12,058 nucleotides of DNA from an uncultured Clostridia bacterium (lineage in GTDB: Bacteria; Bacillota; Clostridia; Lachnospirales; Anaerotignaceae), in assembly GCA_958420075.1 (NCBI GenBank), contig CATZIM010000028.1:1-12058 (forward strand). The letters are read 5' to 3'. Shown here piece after piece: positions 1 to 6,767 of this stretch (positions are counted from its first letter, which is position 1; each line of letters starts with the position of its first letter). The translations under genes were made by a program, and so were the position numbers. A model generated the notes under the pieces. That model searched no databases. It saw only the letters and a list, made by a program, of their open reading frames with translations, and was not told the DNA's origin.

Positions 1-2536
1 TACATTCCTGACTGACATCAATATCCAGCTTGCCTTCTGGAATTTCACTTGGTTTGCCAAGGATTTGTCCATCCTTCACTGCCACAACCACACTGATGGG
101 GTTCGGGCAATTCGGTCCTGCCAGTTTGCCTGTTTCGGAGCAAACGGTGTAAGACTTATGAAGGGTACATACGGAATCATCTCTCTGGAAGTCCGCAGCT
201 GCCAGGTCCGAACGCGCTGAGTAACCATAGTAGTCCTGGCTGCACAGGCTGGACGGCTGAGCACCGCTTGCCGCGCAGACAGACAAAGTCACAATGCCAT
301 CTGGTCTTGTAAATTCTTTATTGGGCAGATCTGCGTGAATCTGACTCATGACATGTTTCCAGATCTTCAAATGGGCACTGCCGGAGACATTTGTCATCTC
401 TTTCGACGTATCGTAGCCCATCCAGATACCCGCCGTGTAATAAGGCGTATATCCATAGAAGGTCAAGTCCACATTATCACTGGTGGTACCAGTTTTACCG
501 GCAACCGTCATTCCGCTGATCTGTGCCGCAGTACCTGTACCGCTGGTGATAACGTCTTCCATCATATCTGTCAGAAGGTATGCCGTTGTTTCTTTCAGAA
601 CACGTGTACCTTCTTTTTCTCTGTTATCCAGAAGCACATTGCCATCGTGGTCATATACCACTGTATAATAGGTAGGTTCATAGTATGTGCCGCCATTTGC
701 GATACATGCGTATGCCCCTGTCATTTCCATGACAGACACACCCTGTGTCAGACCACCGAGGGCAGTGGTTGCTGCCTTATCTTCTTCCACCAGATGTTCC
801 AGACCCATGCTCTTCATATATTCAAAGGATGTTTCTGCGCCAACCATCATAAAGGCTTTGACAGCCAATACGTTCATGGAATCCCGGATACCTTCTCTGA
901 CAGTCAGAGGACCGAAGAAACGTCCCTGCCAGTTTTTCGGTGACCAGGAGCCATATGTTACAGGCTCGTCCACAATGATGGAACCAGGCATCAGCAGACC
1001 TGTATCAATAGCAGGTGCGTAAGAAGCCAGTATCTTCATAGCGGAACCCTGCTGACGAAGACCCTGTGTAGCACGGTTGAATACAGAGTCACCAGGTTTC
1101 TGACCACGTCCGCCTACGAGAGCTTTTACCTCACCATTGCTCTGATCCATAATGACCATCGCAGACTGCAGAGATTTGGATACGGTCACTTTATCCAGAA
1201 CCAGCTGATGGGTATCATCCAGCAGTTCGTCTTTTACGGATTCTACAAAAGCATCTACTTCGTCTTCACTGGTAACGGTTGTTTTCCGTTCATAGTGAGA
1301 CTGATTGGAAGTATCATTTGGACCACTGACAGGCTTGGAAGTATCCGCAACAGAAATCAGATATGTTACATCCAGCGTACCATCACTGGGCGGGAACATA
1401 CTGTCATCTGTAAAGGTTTCATCCAGGATTGCCTGCATTTCTGTGTTCATGGTCGTATGGATTTCCAGACCGTTGTTGTAAATCATCTTATAAGCCTGGG
1501 CAGATGTATAACCCAGTTCTTCCTGAAGGTCTTCTGCCAACTGGTCAATCATAGCTTCCACAAAGTAGTTGTGGTTAGCAACACCAGTGGATTCCTCCTG
1601 ATTGGTGCATACCAGATTTGCGTATACATCTTCCGCCAAAGCTTCATCATGCTCTTCCTGGGTGATATAGCCCAGTTCTAACATCTTATCCAGAACCAAT
1701 GTCTGTCTTTTCTTATTATTTTCCGGCTGAGAATCCGGTGCATACAGACTTGGATTGTTTGTGATGGAAGCAATGCAGGCGCTTTCCGCCAACGTCAGGT
1801 CACTGACGTGTTTTCCGAAATAATACTGCGAAGCTGCTTCAACGCCATTCAAGCCATGGCTCAAAGCAATGGTATTCAAGTATAATTCCAAAATATAATC
1901 TTTTGCTGCCTTTTTCGAACCAAGCTGTTTTTCCAGCGTATCCTCCAGATTCAGTGCAAGGAATTGCTCTTTGACTTTTCTGACAATGCTTTTTTCATTG
2001 GTAAGCACTTCATTTTTGATCAGCTGCTGCGTAATGGTACTTGCGCCCTGGCTGAAGCTCATGGTTTTGATATTTTCCACCAAGGCACGGAAAATACCGC
2101 GCATATCAATACCGCCATGTTCATAAAACCGTTCGTCTTCAATAGCAACTACAGCTTGCTGCATGTGTAATGGGATTTCTTCCAGATTCACATATTCCCT
2201 GTTTTCGTTGCCATGCAGTTTATCCACTTCCGTTCCAGCGTCATCGTAAACAATGGAAGTGTAGGACTGGGGCATGACATCCGACGTATTGAGCATATCT
2301 GTACTTTGCAATATGCCAAATACGGTGCCAAGACCAGCGCCTGCAACTGCAAAACCAACTAAGACCACCAGCACAATCAATATTTTAGAAATCTTTTTTC
2401 CGGTACCTCTTCTTCTCCGTTTCCTGCCGCGTCGGGCATTGGGATGGGGACGGGTACTTCTGCGCCTGCCACTGCTGCTGCCGTGATCAGACTCAGGACG
2501 ACTGTGTGGGCGTCTTCTTCGTTGAGAATCACTCAT
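1..2536 (-). CDS. Class A penicillin-binding protein (PBP1A family), bifunctional transglycosylase/transpeptidase; C-terminus cut by window edge
   Basis: This membrane-anchored enzyme polymerises lipid II into glycan strands and cross-links the stem peptides outside the cell. 845 codons are visible with no stop before the window edge. The start is an ATG at 2536 with AGGAGGG seven bases upstream. Order of parts: a cytoplasmic tail (residues 1-48) with 16 arginines, one membrane helix (about 52-74), then a family 51 transglycosylase domain with EDERF (catalytic Glu133), GASTITQQ (164-171), RKVKEQ and ILELYLN. The transpeptidase domain follows, with the SxxK serine at Ser498 (SAMK), SxN at 553-555 (SMN) and KTG at 681-683. 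The region beyond about 750 has six cysteines (754, 765, 790, 799, 810, 845). SAMK not followed by proline is less usual than the STFKP seen in many PBP1A proteins, but keeps both catalytic residues. It diverges from yunB. The function is secure; which PBP1 paralogue it is remains open. Confidence 0.95.
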   Translation of the reverse strand, partial: MSDSQRRRRPHSRPESDHGSSSGRRRSTRPHPNARRGRKRRRRGTGKKISKILIVLVVLVGFAVAGAGLGTVFGILQSTDMLNTSDVMPQSYTSIVYDDAGTEVDKLHGNENREYVNLEEIPLHMQQAVVAIEDERFYEHGGIDMRGIFRALVENIKTMSFSQGASTITQQLIKNEVLTNEKSIVRKVKEQFLALNLEDTLEKQLGSKKAAKDYILELYLNTIALSHGLNGVEAASQYYFGKHVSDLTLAESACIASITNNPSLYAPDSQPENNKKRQTLVLDKMLELGYITQEEHDEALAEDVYANLVCTNQEESTGVANHNYFVEAMIDQLAEDLQEELGYTSAQAYKMIYNNGLEIHTTMNTEMQAILDETFTDDSMFPPSDGTLDVTYLISVADTSKPVSGPNDTSNQSHYERKTTVTSEDEVDAFVESVKDELLDDTHQLVLDKVTVSKSLQSAMVIMDQSNGEVKALVGGRGQKPGDSVFNRATQGLRQQGSAMKILASYAPAIDTGLLMPGSIIVDEPVTYGSWSPKNWQGRFFGPLTVREGIRDSMNVLAVKAFMMVGAETSFEYMKSMGLEHLVEEDKAATTALGGLTQGVSVMEMTGAYACIANGGTYYEPTYYTVVYDHDGNVLLDNREKEGTRVLKETTAYLLTDMMEDVITSGTGTAAQISGMTVAGKTGTTSDNVDLTFYGYTPYYTAGIWMGYDTSKEMTNVSGSAHLKIWKHVMSQIHADLPNKEFTRPDGIVTLSVCAASGAQPSSLCSQDYYGYSARSDLAAADFQRDDSVCTLHKSYTVCSETGKLAGPNCPNPISVVVAVKDGQILGKPSEIPEGKLDIDVSQEC

Positions 2537-2552
2537 CTTTAACCCTCCTTTA

Positions 2553-2565
2553 TCCGTTGATTATA
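2553..2565 (-). promoter_or_regulatory. Extended -10 sigma-A promoter for the PBP1A gene
   Basis: On the minus strand a perfect TATAAT (2565 to 2560) is preceded by TG one base upstream, giving the extended -10 form TGTTATAAT. No good -35 hexamer lies 17 bases upstream (TTTATC at best), which an extended -10 can tolerate. Transcription would start near 2553, leaving a leader of about 17 nt that just includes the ribosome binding site at 2543-2549. This is inferred from consensus matching only. Confidence 0.5.
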
Positions 2566-2700
2566 ACAGATTTTACGACAGAGATAAAGTAAAATTATAT
2601 AGAATTTCAAACGCAATTCCTAAAATTGTATTAAAAACGCATGATTTTGGCGTGAAAAACCCATTTTTTTATTGTTTTCAGACTAAATTCCACACAACAC

Positions 2701-2708
2701 CATACAAT
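2701..2708 (+). promoter_or_regulatory. Candidate sigma-E (mother-cell) -10 element upstream of yunB
   Basis: CATACAAT at 2701-2708 matches the sporulation sigma-E -10 consensus (CATACAnT) at every position and lies just upstream of yunB, a sigma-E-controlled gene in Bacillus. Transcription would start near 2714, giving a very short leader that begins around the ribosome binding site AGGGGGTGG. The -35 side is weak: CTAAATT at 2683-2689 partly resembles the ATATT core, but its 11-base spacing is shorter than usual. The -10 match plus the gene identity is the argument. Confidence 0.45.
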
Positions 2709-2728
2709 AGAATCAGGGGGTGGATACC

Positions 2729-3409
2729 ATGGGTGCCAGACGCAGAAAAAAACGTGCAATTCCATGGGCAACACTGCTGCTGGTCATCACCATCAGCATG
2801 ACGCTTGGCATAGGACTGCGATTCTTTGACTTGCGTTTAACAGAGATTGCAGAGGAAATGTCCAAGCTGGAGTCAAAAACAGCGGCAAACCGTGTCATTG
2901 ACACCGCATTGGAACGCACCCTTGCAGAGCTTTCCATGGAAGCGGAAGATTTCTATTTTGCAAACGAGAGCAATCCTGACGGAATTTCTGCCGACACCAT
3001 TGCCATCAATCGTTTCTGCACGACCCTCAGCAGCGAGATCACCAAAGAGCTGGAACAGCTGAACAACGAAAGGATCAATGTTCCTCTGGGCAGCATCAGC
3101 GGCGTGGAACTGTTTGCAAACTGGGGCCCTGACATCCCCTTTTCCATGGAGCCAAAAGGCGCTGCACAAGTAGATTATGAAACAAAAATGGAAAGCAGCG
3201 GCATCAATCAAATGCATTTTCAAATCTGGATCAATATTTCTCTGGAGATCCGCATTGTCAATCCCCTTCATGAAGAAAGCATTCCCATGACGCGGAAAAT
3301 CATGCTTGTAGACACCGTATTTGGCGGCGATGTACCAGAAGAATATTTTCAATGGGAAACGGCAGATTTACCTATTGACAGAACGGTAAAAATGCTATTA
3401 AATGTATAG
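2729..3409 (+). CDS. yunB: Sporulation protein YunB
   Basis: The 226-residue protein has a basic N-terminus (GARRRKKR), one membrane helix at about 10-30, a helical region at about 36-72 and then the YunB domain. Recognisable family features are INVPLGSISG (116-125), the GPDIPF segment starting near 133, SGINQMHF (157-164) and the closing VFGGDVPEEYF (197-207). In Bacillus subtilis YunB is made in the mother cell under sigma-E and is needed for efficient sporulation; its biochemical role is unknown. The ATG at 2729 is preferred because AGGGGG at 2714-2719 lies at proper distance; an in-frame GTG at 2720 would overlap that site. The gene diverges from the PBP1A gene and is followed 34 bases later by an acidic protein gene. 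It supports an endospore-forming host. Confidence 0.88.
   Translation: MGARRRKKRAIPWATLLLVITISMTLGIGLRFFDLRLTEIAEEMSKLESKTAANRVIDTALERTLAELSMEAEDFYFANESNPDGISADTIAINRFCTTLSSEITKELEQLNNERINVPLGSISGVELFANWGPDIPFSMEPKGAAQVDYETKMESSGINQMHFQIWINISLEIRIVNPLHEESIPMTRKIMLVDTVFGGDVPEEYFQWETADLPIDRTVKMLLNV
3375..3403 (+). promoter_or_regulatory. Possible sigma-A promoter inside the 3' end of yunB, serving the acidic protein gene
   Basis: A perfect -35 TTGACA lies at 3375-3380. Seventeen bases later is TTAAAT (3398-3403, 4 of 6 matches to TATAAT). An alternative is TGCTATTAA at 3393-3401, with an extended TG but a 15-base spacer. It would place the transcription start near 3410, just after the yunB stop. 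A separate promoter would fit a downstream gene whose expression need not follow sporulation. The match could be chance within coding sequence. Confidence 0.35.
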
Positions 3410-3443
3410 AGAAGATGTCAAATTTTTAACGGAGGTAAGGCAT

Positions 3444-4019
3444 ATGATTCGTACTCTTAGAGATTTTTTGGAAGAAGTTGGCGGTCTTTCTTATGATAAT
3501 GGTGATTTCTGGGCCGTAAGAGATAAATTCAGAGATCGTGAAATTCAGGCGTTTGTAGATTGTTTCCTGCCCGGCACACAGATTCTGCGTGACGGTAAAA
3601 ATGGCGCACCCGTTGCCATGAAAGGTCTGGCAGATGACAACAAAGGCGCTACCGGCGATGAAGAGCTGGATTTCCACGGTCTGCAGTTATATGATTTCTC
3701 CGATACTACCGGTGAATGGGTTGTCGTAACCTTCCCTGATCTGGAAAGTCTGGAAAAACATCTGCTGAGCGAAGCAGGTTATCTGAACTTCTACAGCACA
3801 CAGATGCTGGTATTTGAAGATGGTCAGTATAAACCCTTTGAAATCATGTTCAACGGCGACAACGATACTGTTATCGGCATTGACAAAGATCAGTTCGACG
3901 CTCCGCTGGATATTCAGGGTCTGCAGGGCAGAATCTGGGTACGTTGGATGGATCTGTCTGAAGTACAGCCTTTGACTGACGAAGATGTAGAAGCTTACAA
4001 ACGCTCCATCGGCAGATAA
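3444..4019 (+). CDS. Acidic cytoplasmic protein of unknown function (191 residues)
   Basis: I do not recognise this family. It is a real gene: GGAGG at 3431-3435 lies eight bases before the ATG, the frame is open for 191 codons and a strong terminator follows directly. The protein has no signal peptide or membrane helix and is markedly acidic, with Asp and Glu far outnumbering Lys and Arg. Aromatic residues are frequent (GEWVVVTF near 104-111, RIWVRWMDL near 163-171). There is a single cysteine (Cys40, in VDCFLPG). Codon choice (CTG, GGT, CGT, GTA, AAA) looks biased, as in well-expressed genes. An in-frame ATG at 3402 inside yunB has no ribosome binding site and was not used. It may be read from its own promoter at 3375-3403 or by read-through from yunB. 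Confidence 0.8.
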   Translation: MIRTLRDFLEEVGGLSYDNGDFWAVRDKFRDREIQAFVDCFLPGTQILRDGKNGAPVAMKGLADDNKGATGDEELDFHGLQLYDFSDTTGEWVVVTFPDLESLEKHLLSEAGYLNFYSTQMLVFEDGQYKPFEIMFNGDNDTVIGIDKDQFDAPLDIQGLQGRIWVRWMDLSEVQPLTDEDVEAYKRSIGR

Positions 4020-4039
4020 AAAACACCCTGAAAAAACAT

Positions 4040-4088
4040 ATCCCCATTTCTCAGGCAAATGAATTGCCAAAAGAAATGGGGATTTTTT
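4040..4088 (+). terminator. Strong intrinsic terminator after the acidic protein gene
   Basis: ATCCCCATTTCT (4040-4051) and its exact complement AGAAATGGGGAT (4072-4083) form a perfect 12-bp stem. The 20-base loop holds a second small hairpin, GGCAA (4054-4058) with TTGCC (4064-4068). A T-run at 4083-4088 follows. An A-run upstream could give weak activity on the other strand. The 136 bases between this and the next terminator hold no supported gene. Confidence 0.88.
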
Positions 4089-4227
4089 ATGTCCAGAAAT
4101 CATTTGAAAAAGAAAAACAGGGTAAGCAGATTCCCCTTAAGAAAACATTGCTTTTCCTTTTCCCTGCTTTCGTAAACGGAATTGCGAAGGTTGTCTTTAG
4201 AAGAAAACATACCAAATAAAATCTCAG

Positions 4228-4278
4228 TAAAAAAAGAAAGCTGAAATCCTATGTTTTGATAAGGATTTCAGCTTTTTT
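4228..4278. terminator. Bidirectional intrinsic terminator between convergent genes
   Basis: AAAGCTGAAATCCT (4236-4249) pairs without mismatch with AGGATTTCAGCTTT (4261-4274) around an 11-base loop. A-runs lie on the left (4228-4234) and T-runs on the right (4272-4278), so either strand ends in a U-tract. It lies 43 bases beyond the stop of the minus-strand NlpC/P60 gene and is most likely its terminator, while also backing up the plus-strand terminator at 4040-4088. Confidence 0.9.
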
Positions 4279-4320
4279 TCTTATGAAGATGCCTTTTTAC
4301 GCTGCTTTATAATGTCTTTA

Positions 4321-5451
4321 TTAGCGAATCACACGTCTTGCTGTCACATATGTATTTGCGCTGTAGCTGCTGCTCAGGCTTGTCACAGTAACGCCATACG
4401 CAGCGCCATCTGTGGAATGGATATAGTTTCCATCGCCCATGTAGATACCAACGTGGCTGATGGTGCTGTCGCCGCCGGTATTGAAGAATACCAGATCCCC
4501 AGCCTGCAGATCAGACTTGGAAACAGCTACGCCATTGCTTGCCATGGAAGCGGAATTTCTGTTCAAAGAAATACCGAAATCACGGAAAACAGCATATACA
4601 AAACCGGAACAATCCACGCCTGTATTCAGGTTTGTGCCACCCCAAACATAAGGGGTACCGATAAACTGTTCCGCATATGCAACAATTTCTTCACCTTTTG
4701 CGGAAGATGCAGAAGAAGATCCGCGGGAAGGTTCTTCTTCACCGCTGCGAATGGAAACATAATCCGCACTGACATAACCTTTCTGACCATCTTCTGTGAT
4801 GACACGCACCCATTCTGTACCCTGACGGTCTACGTCTACCACAGTGCCATAAGGCAGAACTGTCAGCACAACGGAATTGGTAGATGCTTCCTTACGGAGT
4901 TTCAGACCGCTTTCCGCTGTTACCACCGCATATTTCACTTCTGCCGCCGCAGGTGTGATCTGAGGGTCTGTGTTGCCAACCACTGTCAGAGAAGAAAGAT
5001 AATCCCCAGAAAGATAATCTTGGCTGATATATGCTTCCTGACCGTTATATTCCACCTGATACCAGCCGTCCACACGTCCCACTGCTGTCAAAGTATCCCC
5101 AGCGTTCACACTGCCCAATACATTGGAGCTGGTGGTTGCGTCTGAACGGATATTGACACCGGAACCTGTTACAGTCCCTTCTGTTTCTGTCAGCTGAAAA
5201 TAATCACTGGATACAAAACCATTTTGTCCATTATAAGAAATCTGATACCAGCTGCCGCTTTTGCCAGTCACCTGATATTCTGATCCACTGCTGATCTGAC
5301 CCAGTACCGCCGCATCTGTTCCTGCCGCTTCGCGAACATTGACATTGGTGCCATTTGCCTGTCCCATATCAGCCGCAAAAACCGTTGCTGTACCGAGCAT
5401 CACGCAGGCTGCTGTTACACAAACCTGGCGGATTGCTTTGGATAAGTTCAT
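4321..5451 (-). CDS. Secreted SH3-domain NlpC/P60 peptidoglycan endopeptidase
   Basis: This secreted cysteine peptidase probably cuts the gamma-D-Glu to diamino acid bond in cell-wall stem peptides. The 376-residue protein has a signal peptide ending near Ala27 (VFAA then D). Three bacterial SH3 repeats follow at about 33-88, 93-149 and 174-235, with the typical NVR, NIR and KLR motifs and closing GFVSSDYF-like segments. A Ser-rich linker (about 236-253) leads to the NlpC/P60 domain at about 254-376, with catalytic Cys281 (DCSGF), His333 (SHVGIY) and third residue His345 (YIHS). The start at 5451 is chosen because GGAGG (5464 to 5460) sits eight bases upstream; an earlier in-frame ATG at 5466 would overlap that site. 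It has its own promoter and terminator, so it is monocistronic. The SH3 repeats should bind peptidoglycan. Confidence 0.94.
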   Translation of the reverse strand: MNLSKAIRQVCVTAACVMLGTATVFAADMGQANGTNVNVREAAGTDAAVLGQISSGSEYQVTGKSGSWYQISYNGQNGFVSSDYFQLTETEGTVTGSGVNIRSDATTSSNVLGSVNAGDTLTAVGRVDGWYQVEYNGQEAYISQDYLSGDYLSSLTVVGNTDPQITPAAAEVKYAVVTAESGLKLRKEASTNSVVLTVLPYGTVVDVDRQGTEWVRVITEDGQKGYVSADYVSIRSGEEEPSRGSSSASSAKGEEIVAYAEQFIGTPYVWGGTNLNTGVDCSGFVYAVFRDFGISLNRNSASMASNGVAVSKSDLQAGDLVFFNTGGDSTISHVGIYMGDGNYIHSTDGAAYGVTVTSLSSSYSANTYVTARRVIR

Positions 5452-5486
5452 AAAAGCTTCCTCCATTTTGTCTTTTTCCCGAATTT

Positions 5487-5503
5487 ATTACAAATCTGTT
5501 ACA
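5487..5503 (-). promoter_or_regulatory. WalR (YycF/VicR) box match over the transcription start of the NlpC/P60 gene
   Basis: The minus strand reads TGTAAC, five bases, TGTAAT (5503 to 5487). This is an exact fit to the WalR direct repeat TGTWAH-N5-TGTWAH, known from Bacillus and Staphylococcus cell-wall hydrolase genes. It covers about -4 to +14 relative to the predicted start, a position that would suggest repression by the response regulator. The site is AT-rich and the regulator gene is not in the window, so binding is inferred. Confidence 0.5.
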
Positions 5504-5506
5504 ACT

Positions 5507-5535
5507 AGTATACGAAAGTTTAATAATCTTGTCAA
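5507..5535 (-). promoter_or_regulatory. Near-consensus sigma-A promoter of the NlpC/P60 gene
   Basis: On the minus strand, TTGACA (5535 to 5530) and TATACT (5512 to 5507) are separated by exactly 17 bases. This is a perfect -35 and a -10 with one mismatch. Transcription should start near 5500, giving a leader of about 49 nt before the ATG at 5451, too short for a riboswitch. Confidence 0.85.
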
Positions 5536-5702
5536 TATTTTTTGCAGATAACTTTTCATAATCTTCCACATAATAGCATAAGAAACCCTTATTTTTCGCC
5601 ATTTTTCGTGTTTACAAAAAAGATTATCCTCGTTTTTTGTCATATCAAAAGAAAATAGATATCCACGCAAACATTTTTTAAGAATTTTAAAAGAAATTGA
5701 TG

Positions 5703-5740
5703 TCAAAAATCAAAATTTCCCATGTTGTTTTTTCTGGAAA
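5703..5740 (-). terminator. Weak candidate terminator at the end of the Mo/Se operon
   Basis: Past the last operon gene (stop at 5751), the minus strand has TTTCCA (5740 to 5735) pairing with TGGGAAA (5722 to 5716) with one bulged base. The T-rich tract TTTTGATTTTTGA (5715 to 5703) follows. The stem is short, so this is only a possibility. The rest of 5536-5702 is AT-rich; I see no gene or RNA structure in it. Confidence 0.25.
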
Positions 5741-5750
5741 GACAAAATTT

Positions 5751-6767
5751 TCAATCGCTTTCAAAATACACCAGATTGCTGCCGCCGCAGACCATACCCA
5801 GTTTTGCGCCCTCTTCCTTCCGCAGCACAAATTCCTGCACATCTTTTTGGATATGATGCTTGGGCATTTGAGAGCCATAGACCATTGCCGCATGTTCCAC
5901 AGCGCCGCCGCCAATTGTACCAGCCAGAATCTCATTGTCCTTTACCACCATTCTTGCCCCTGCTTCTCTGGGAGCAGAACCACTTTTGGCAACGATCAGC
6001 GCCATGGTTGCCCCTGCTTTTTCACACAAAGCATCCAGCACCGCATCTTCAATGGTTTCTACAGGCACCTTATTTTTCTCCTGAATGATTTCCGCCGCAA
6101 TGCAGACGGCAATTTCCTCCGGTGTCACAGCGCCGATCTTCAACCCAATGGGCGCATGGATGGCTTCCACCACCGCAGGCCGGAATCCAGATTTATAAAG
6201 GGCTTCTTTGGTTTTGGCGGCTTTATTTTTGCTGCCGATCATGCCCACATAGGCGTACTTTCTCCGCAAAATCTGACGGACGCATTGTTCATCCGCCTGA
6301 TGCCCTCTGGTGACCACCACATAATAATTGGCAGGCAGATCAGGAATTTCTTCAAACACCTGCCCAAAATCGCCGCAGAGCACGCAGTCCGCTTCCGGGA
6401 ACCGCTGCAAATTGGCAAACTCTCCCCGGTCATCCACAACGGTCACATGAAAGCCCAACAGTTTCCCCAATTTTACTAAGGAAAGGGAAATATGGCCGCC
6501 GCCAAGGATCACCAGTCTGGGGCTCATGCCAAAATGCTCCACAAACACATGATTCTCACCAATCTCACAAGTGGTGCAGCTTTTCATTTCGCCAATGGTC
6601 AGCAGCATTTTTTTTGCTGTTTCCATCTCTCCCGGCGGCGCCCAAAGAACGCCTTCTTCCTGCCACAAAAACTGAAAGCCCTGCAAAGGACCTTCGTAAA
6701 CAAGGCCACTGCCTACCCAATCCAGTTCCTGCAGATAGTGCCGGAGTTGTTTATATACTTCTCTCAT
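5751..6767 (-). CDS. XdhC/CoxI-family molybdenum hydroxylase maturation protein, domains in reversed order
   Basis: XdhC-type proteins bind molybdopterin cofactor, protect its terminal sulfido (or selenido) ligand and hand it to xanthine-dehydrogenase-like enzymes. The 338-residue protein starts at the ATG at 6767 with GAGGAA seven bases upstream. After a divergent N-terminus of about 80 residues comes the Rossmann-like XdhC_C domain: ILGGGHISL (87-95), VVDDR (110-114), TRGHQAD (153-159), MIGSKNK (176-182) and HAPIGL (204-209). The XdhC_CoxI domain is C-terminal: GSAPREAGARM (263-273), GTIGGGAVE (283-291) and GMVCGGSNL with Cys327. Canonical XdhC has these two domains in the opposite order. 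The first 17 bases overlap the end of yqeC, and the gene is last in the operon. Membership of the family is clear; the exact client enzyme is not. Confidence 0.9.
   Translation of the reverse strand: MREVYKQLRHYLQELDWVGSGLVYEGPLQGFQFLWQEEGVLWAPPGEMETAKKMLLTIGEMKSCTTCEIGENHVFVEHFGMSPRLVILGGGHISLSLVKLGKLLGFHVTVVDDRGEFANLQRFPEADCVLCGDFGQVFEEIPDLPANYYVVVTRGHQADEQCVRQILRRKYAYVGMIGSKNKAAKTKEALYKSGFRPAVVEAIHAPIGLKIGAVTPEEIAVCIAAEIIQEKNKVPVETIEDAVLDALCEKAGATMALIVAKSGSAPREAGARMVVKDNEILAGTIGGGAVEHAAMVYGSQMPKHHIQKDVQEFVLRKEEGAKLGMVCGGSNLVYFESD

Noticed and set aside
335..943. Open frame of about 200 codons on the plus strand
   Set aside because: It lies wholly antisense to the PBP1A transpeptidase domain, has no ribosome binding site and has Cys/His/Phe-rich composition typical of a shadow frame.
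3561..3584. Intein/Hint-like start (CFLPGTQI) in the acidic protein
   Set aside because: The motif resembles the N-terminus of Hint domains, but the protein has no later splicing blocks and no terminal His-Asn; likely chance.
4089..4175. Short plus-strand frame beginning at an ATG within the terminator tail
   Set aside because: It has only 28 codons, no ribosome binding site and a start directly after a strong terminator.
5452..5466. Upstream ATG at 5466 as start of the NlpC/P60 protein
   Set aside because: It would place the AGGAGG site inside the coding sequence and add five residues before the signal peptide; ATG 5451 has ideal spacing.
5488..5706. A 72-codon minus-strand frame in the AT-rich gap
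   Set aside because: It has no ribosome binding site, runs through the NlpC/P60 promoter and has composition expected of AT-rich noncoding DNA.
5452..5750. ydaO-type c-di-AMP riboswitch ahead of the NlpC/P60 gene
   Set aside because: Such riboswitches often precede wall hydrolase genes, but the predicted leader is only about 49 nt and no conserved riboswitch core is seen in the upstream AT-rich DNA.
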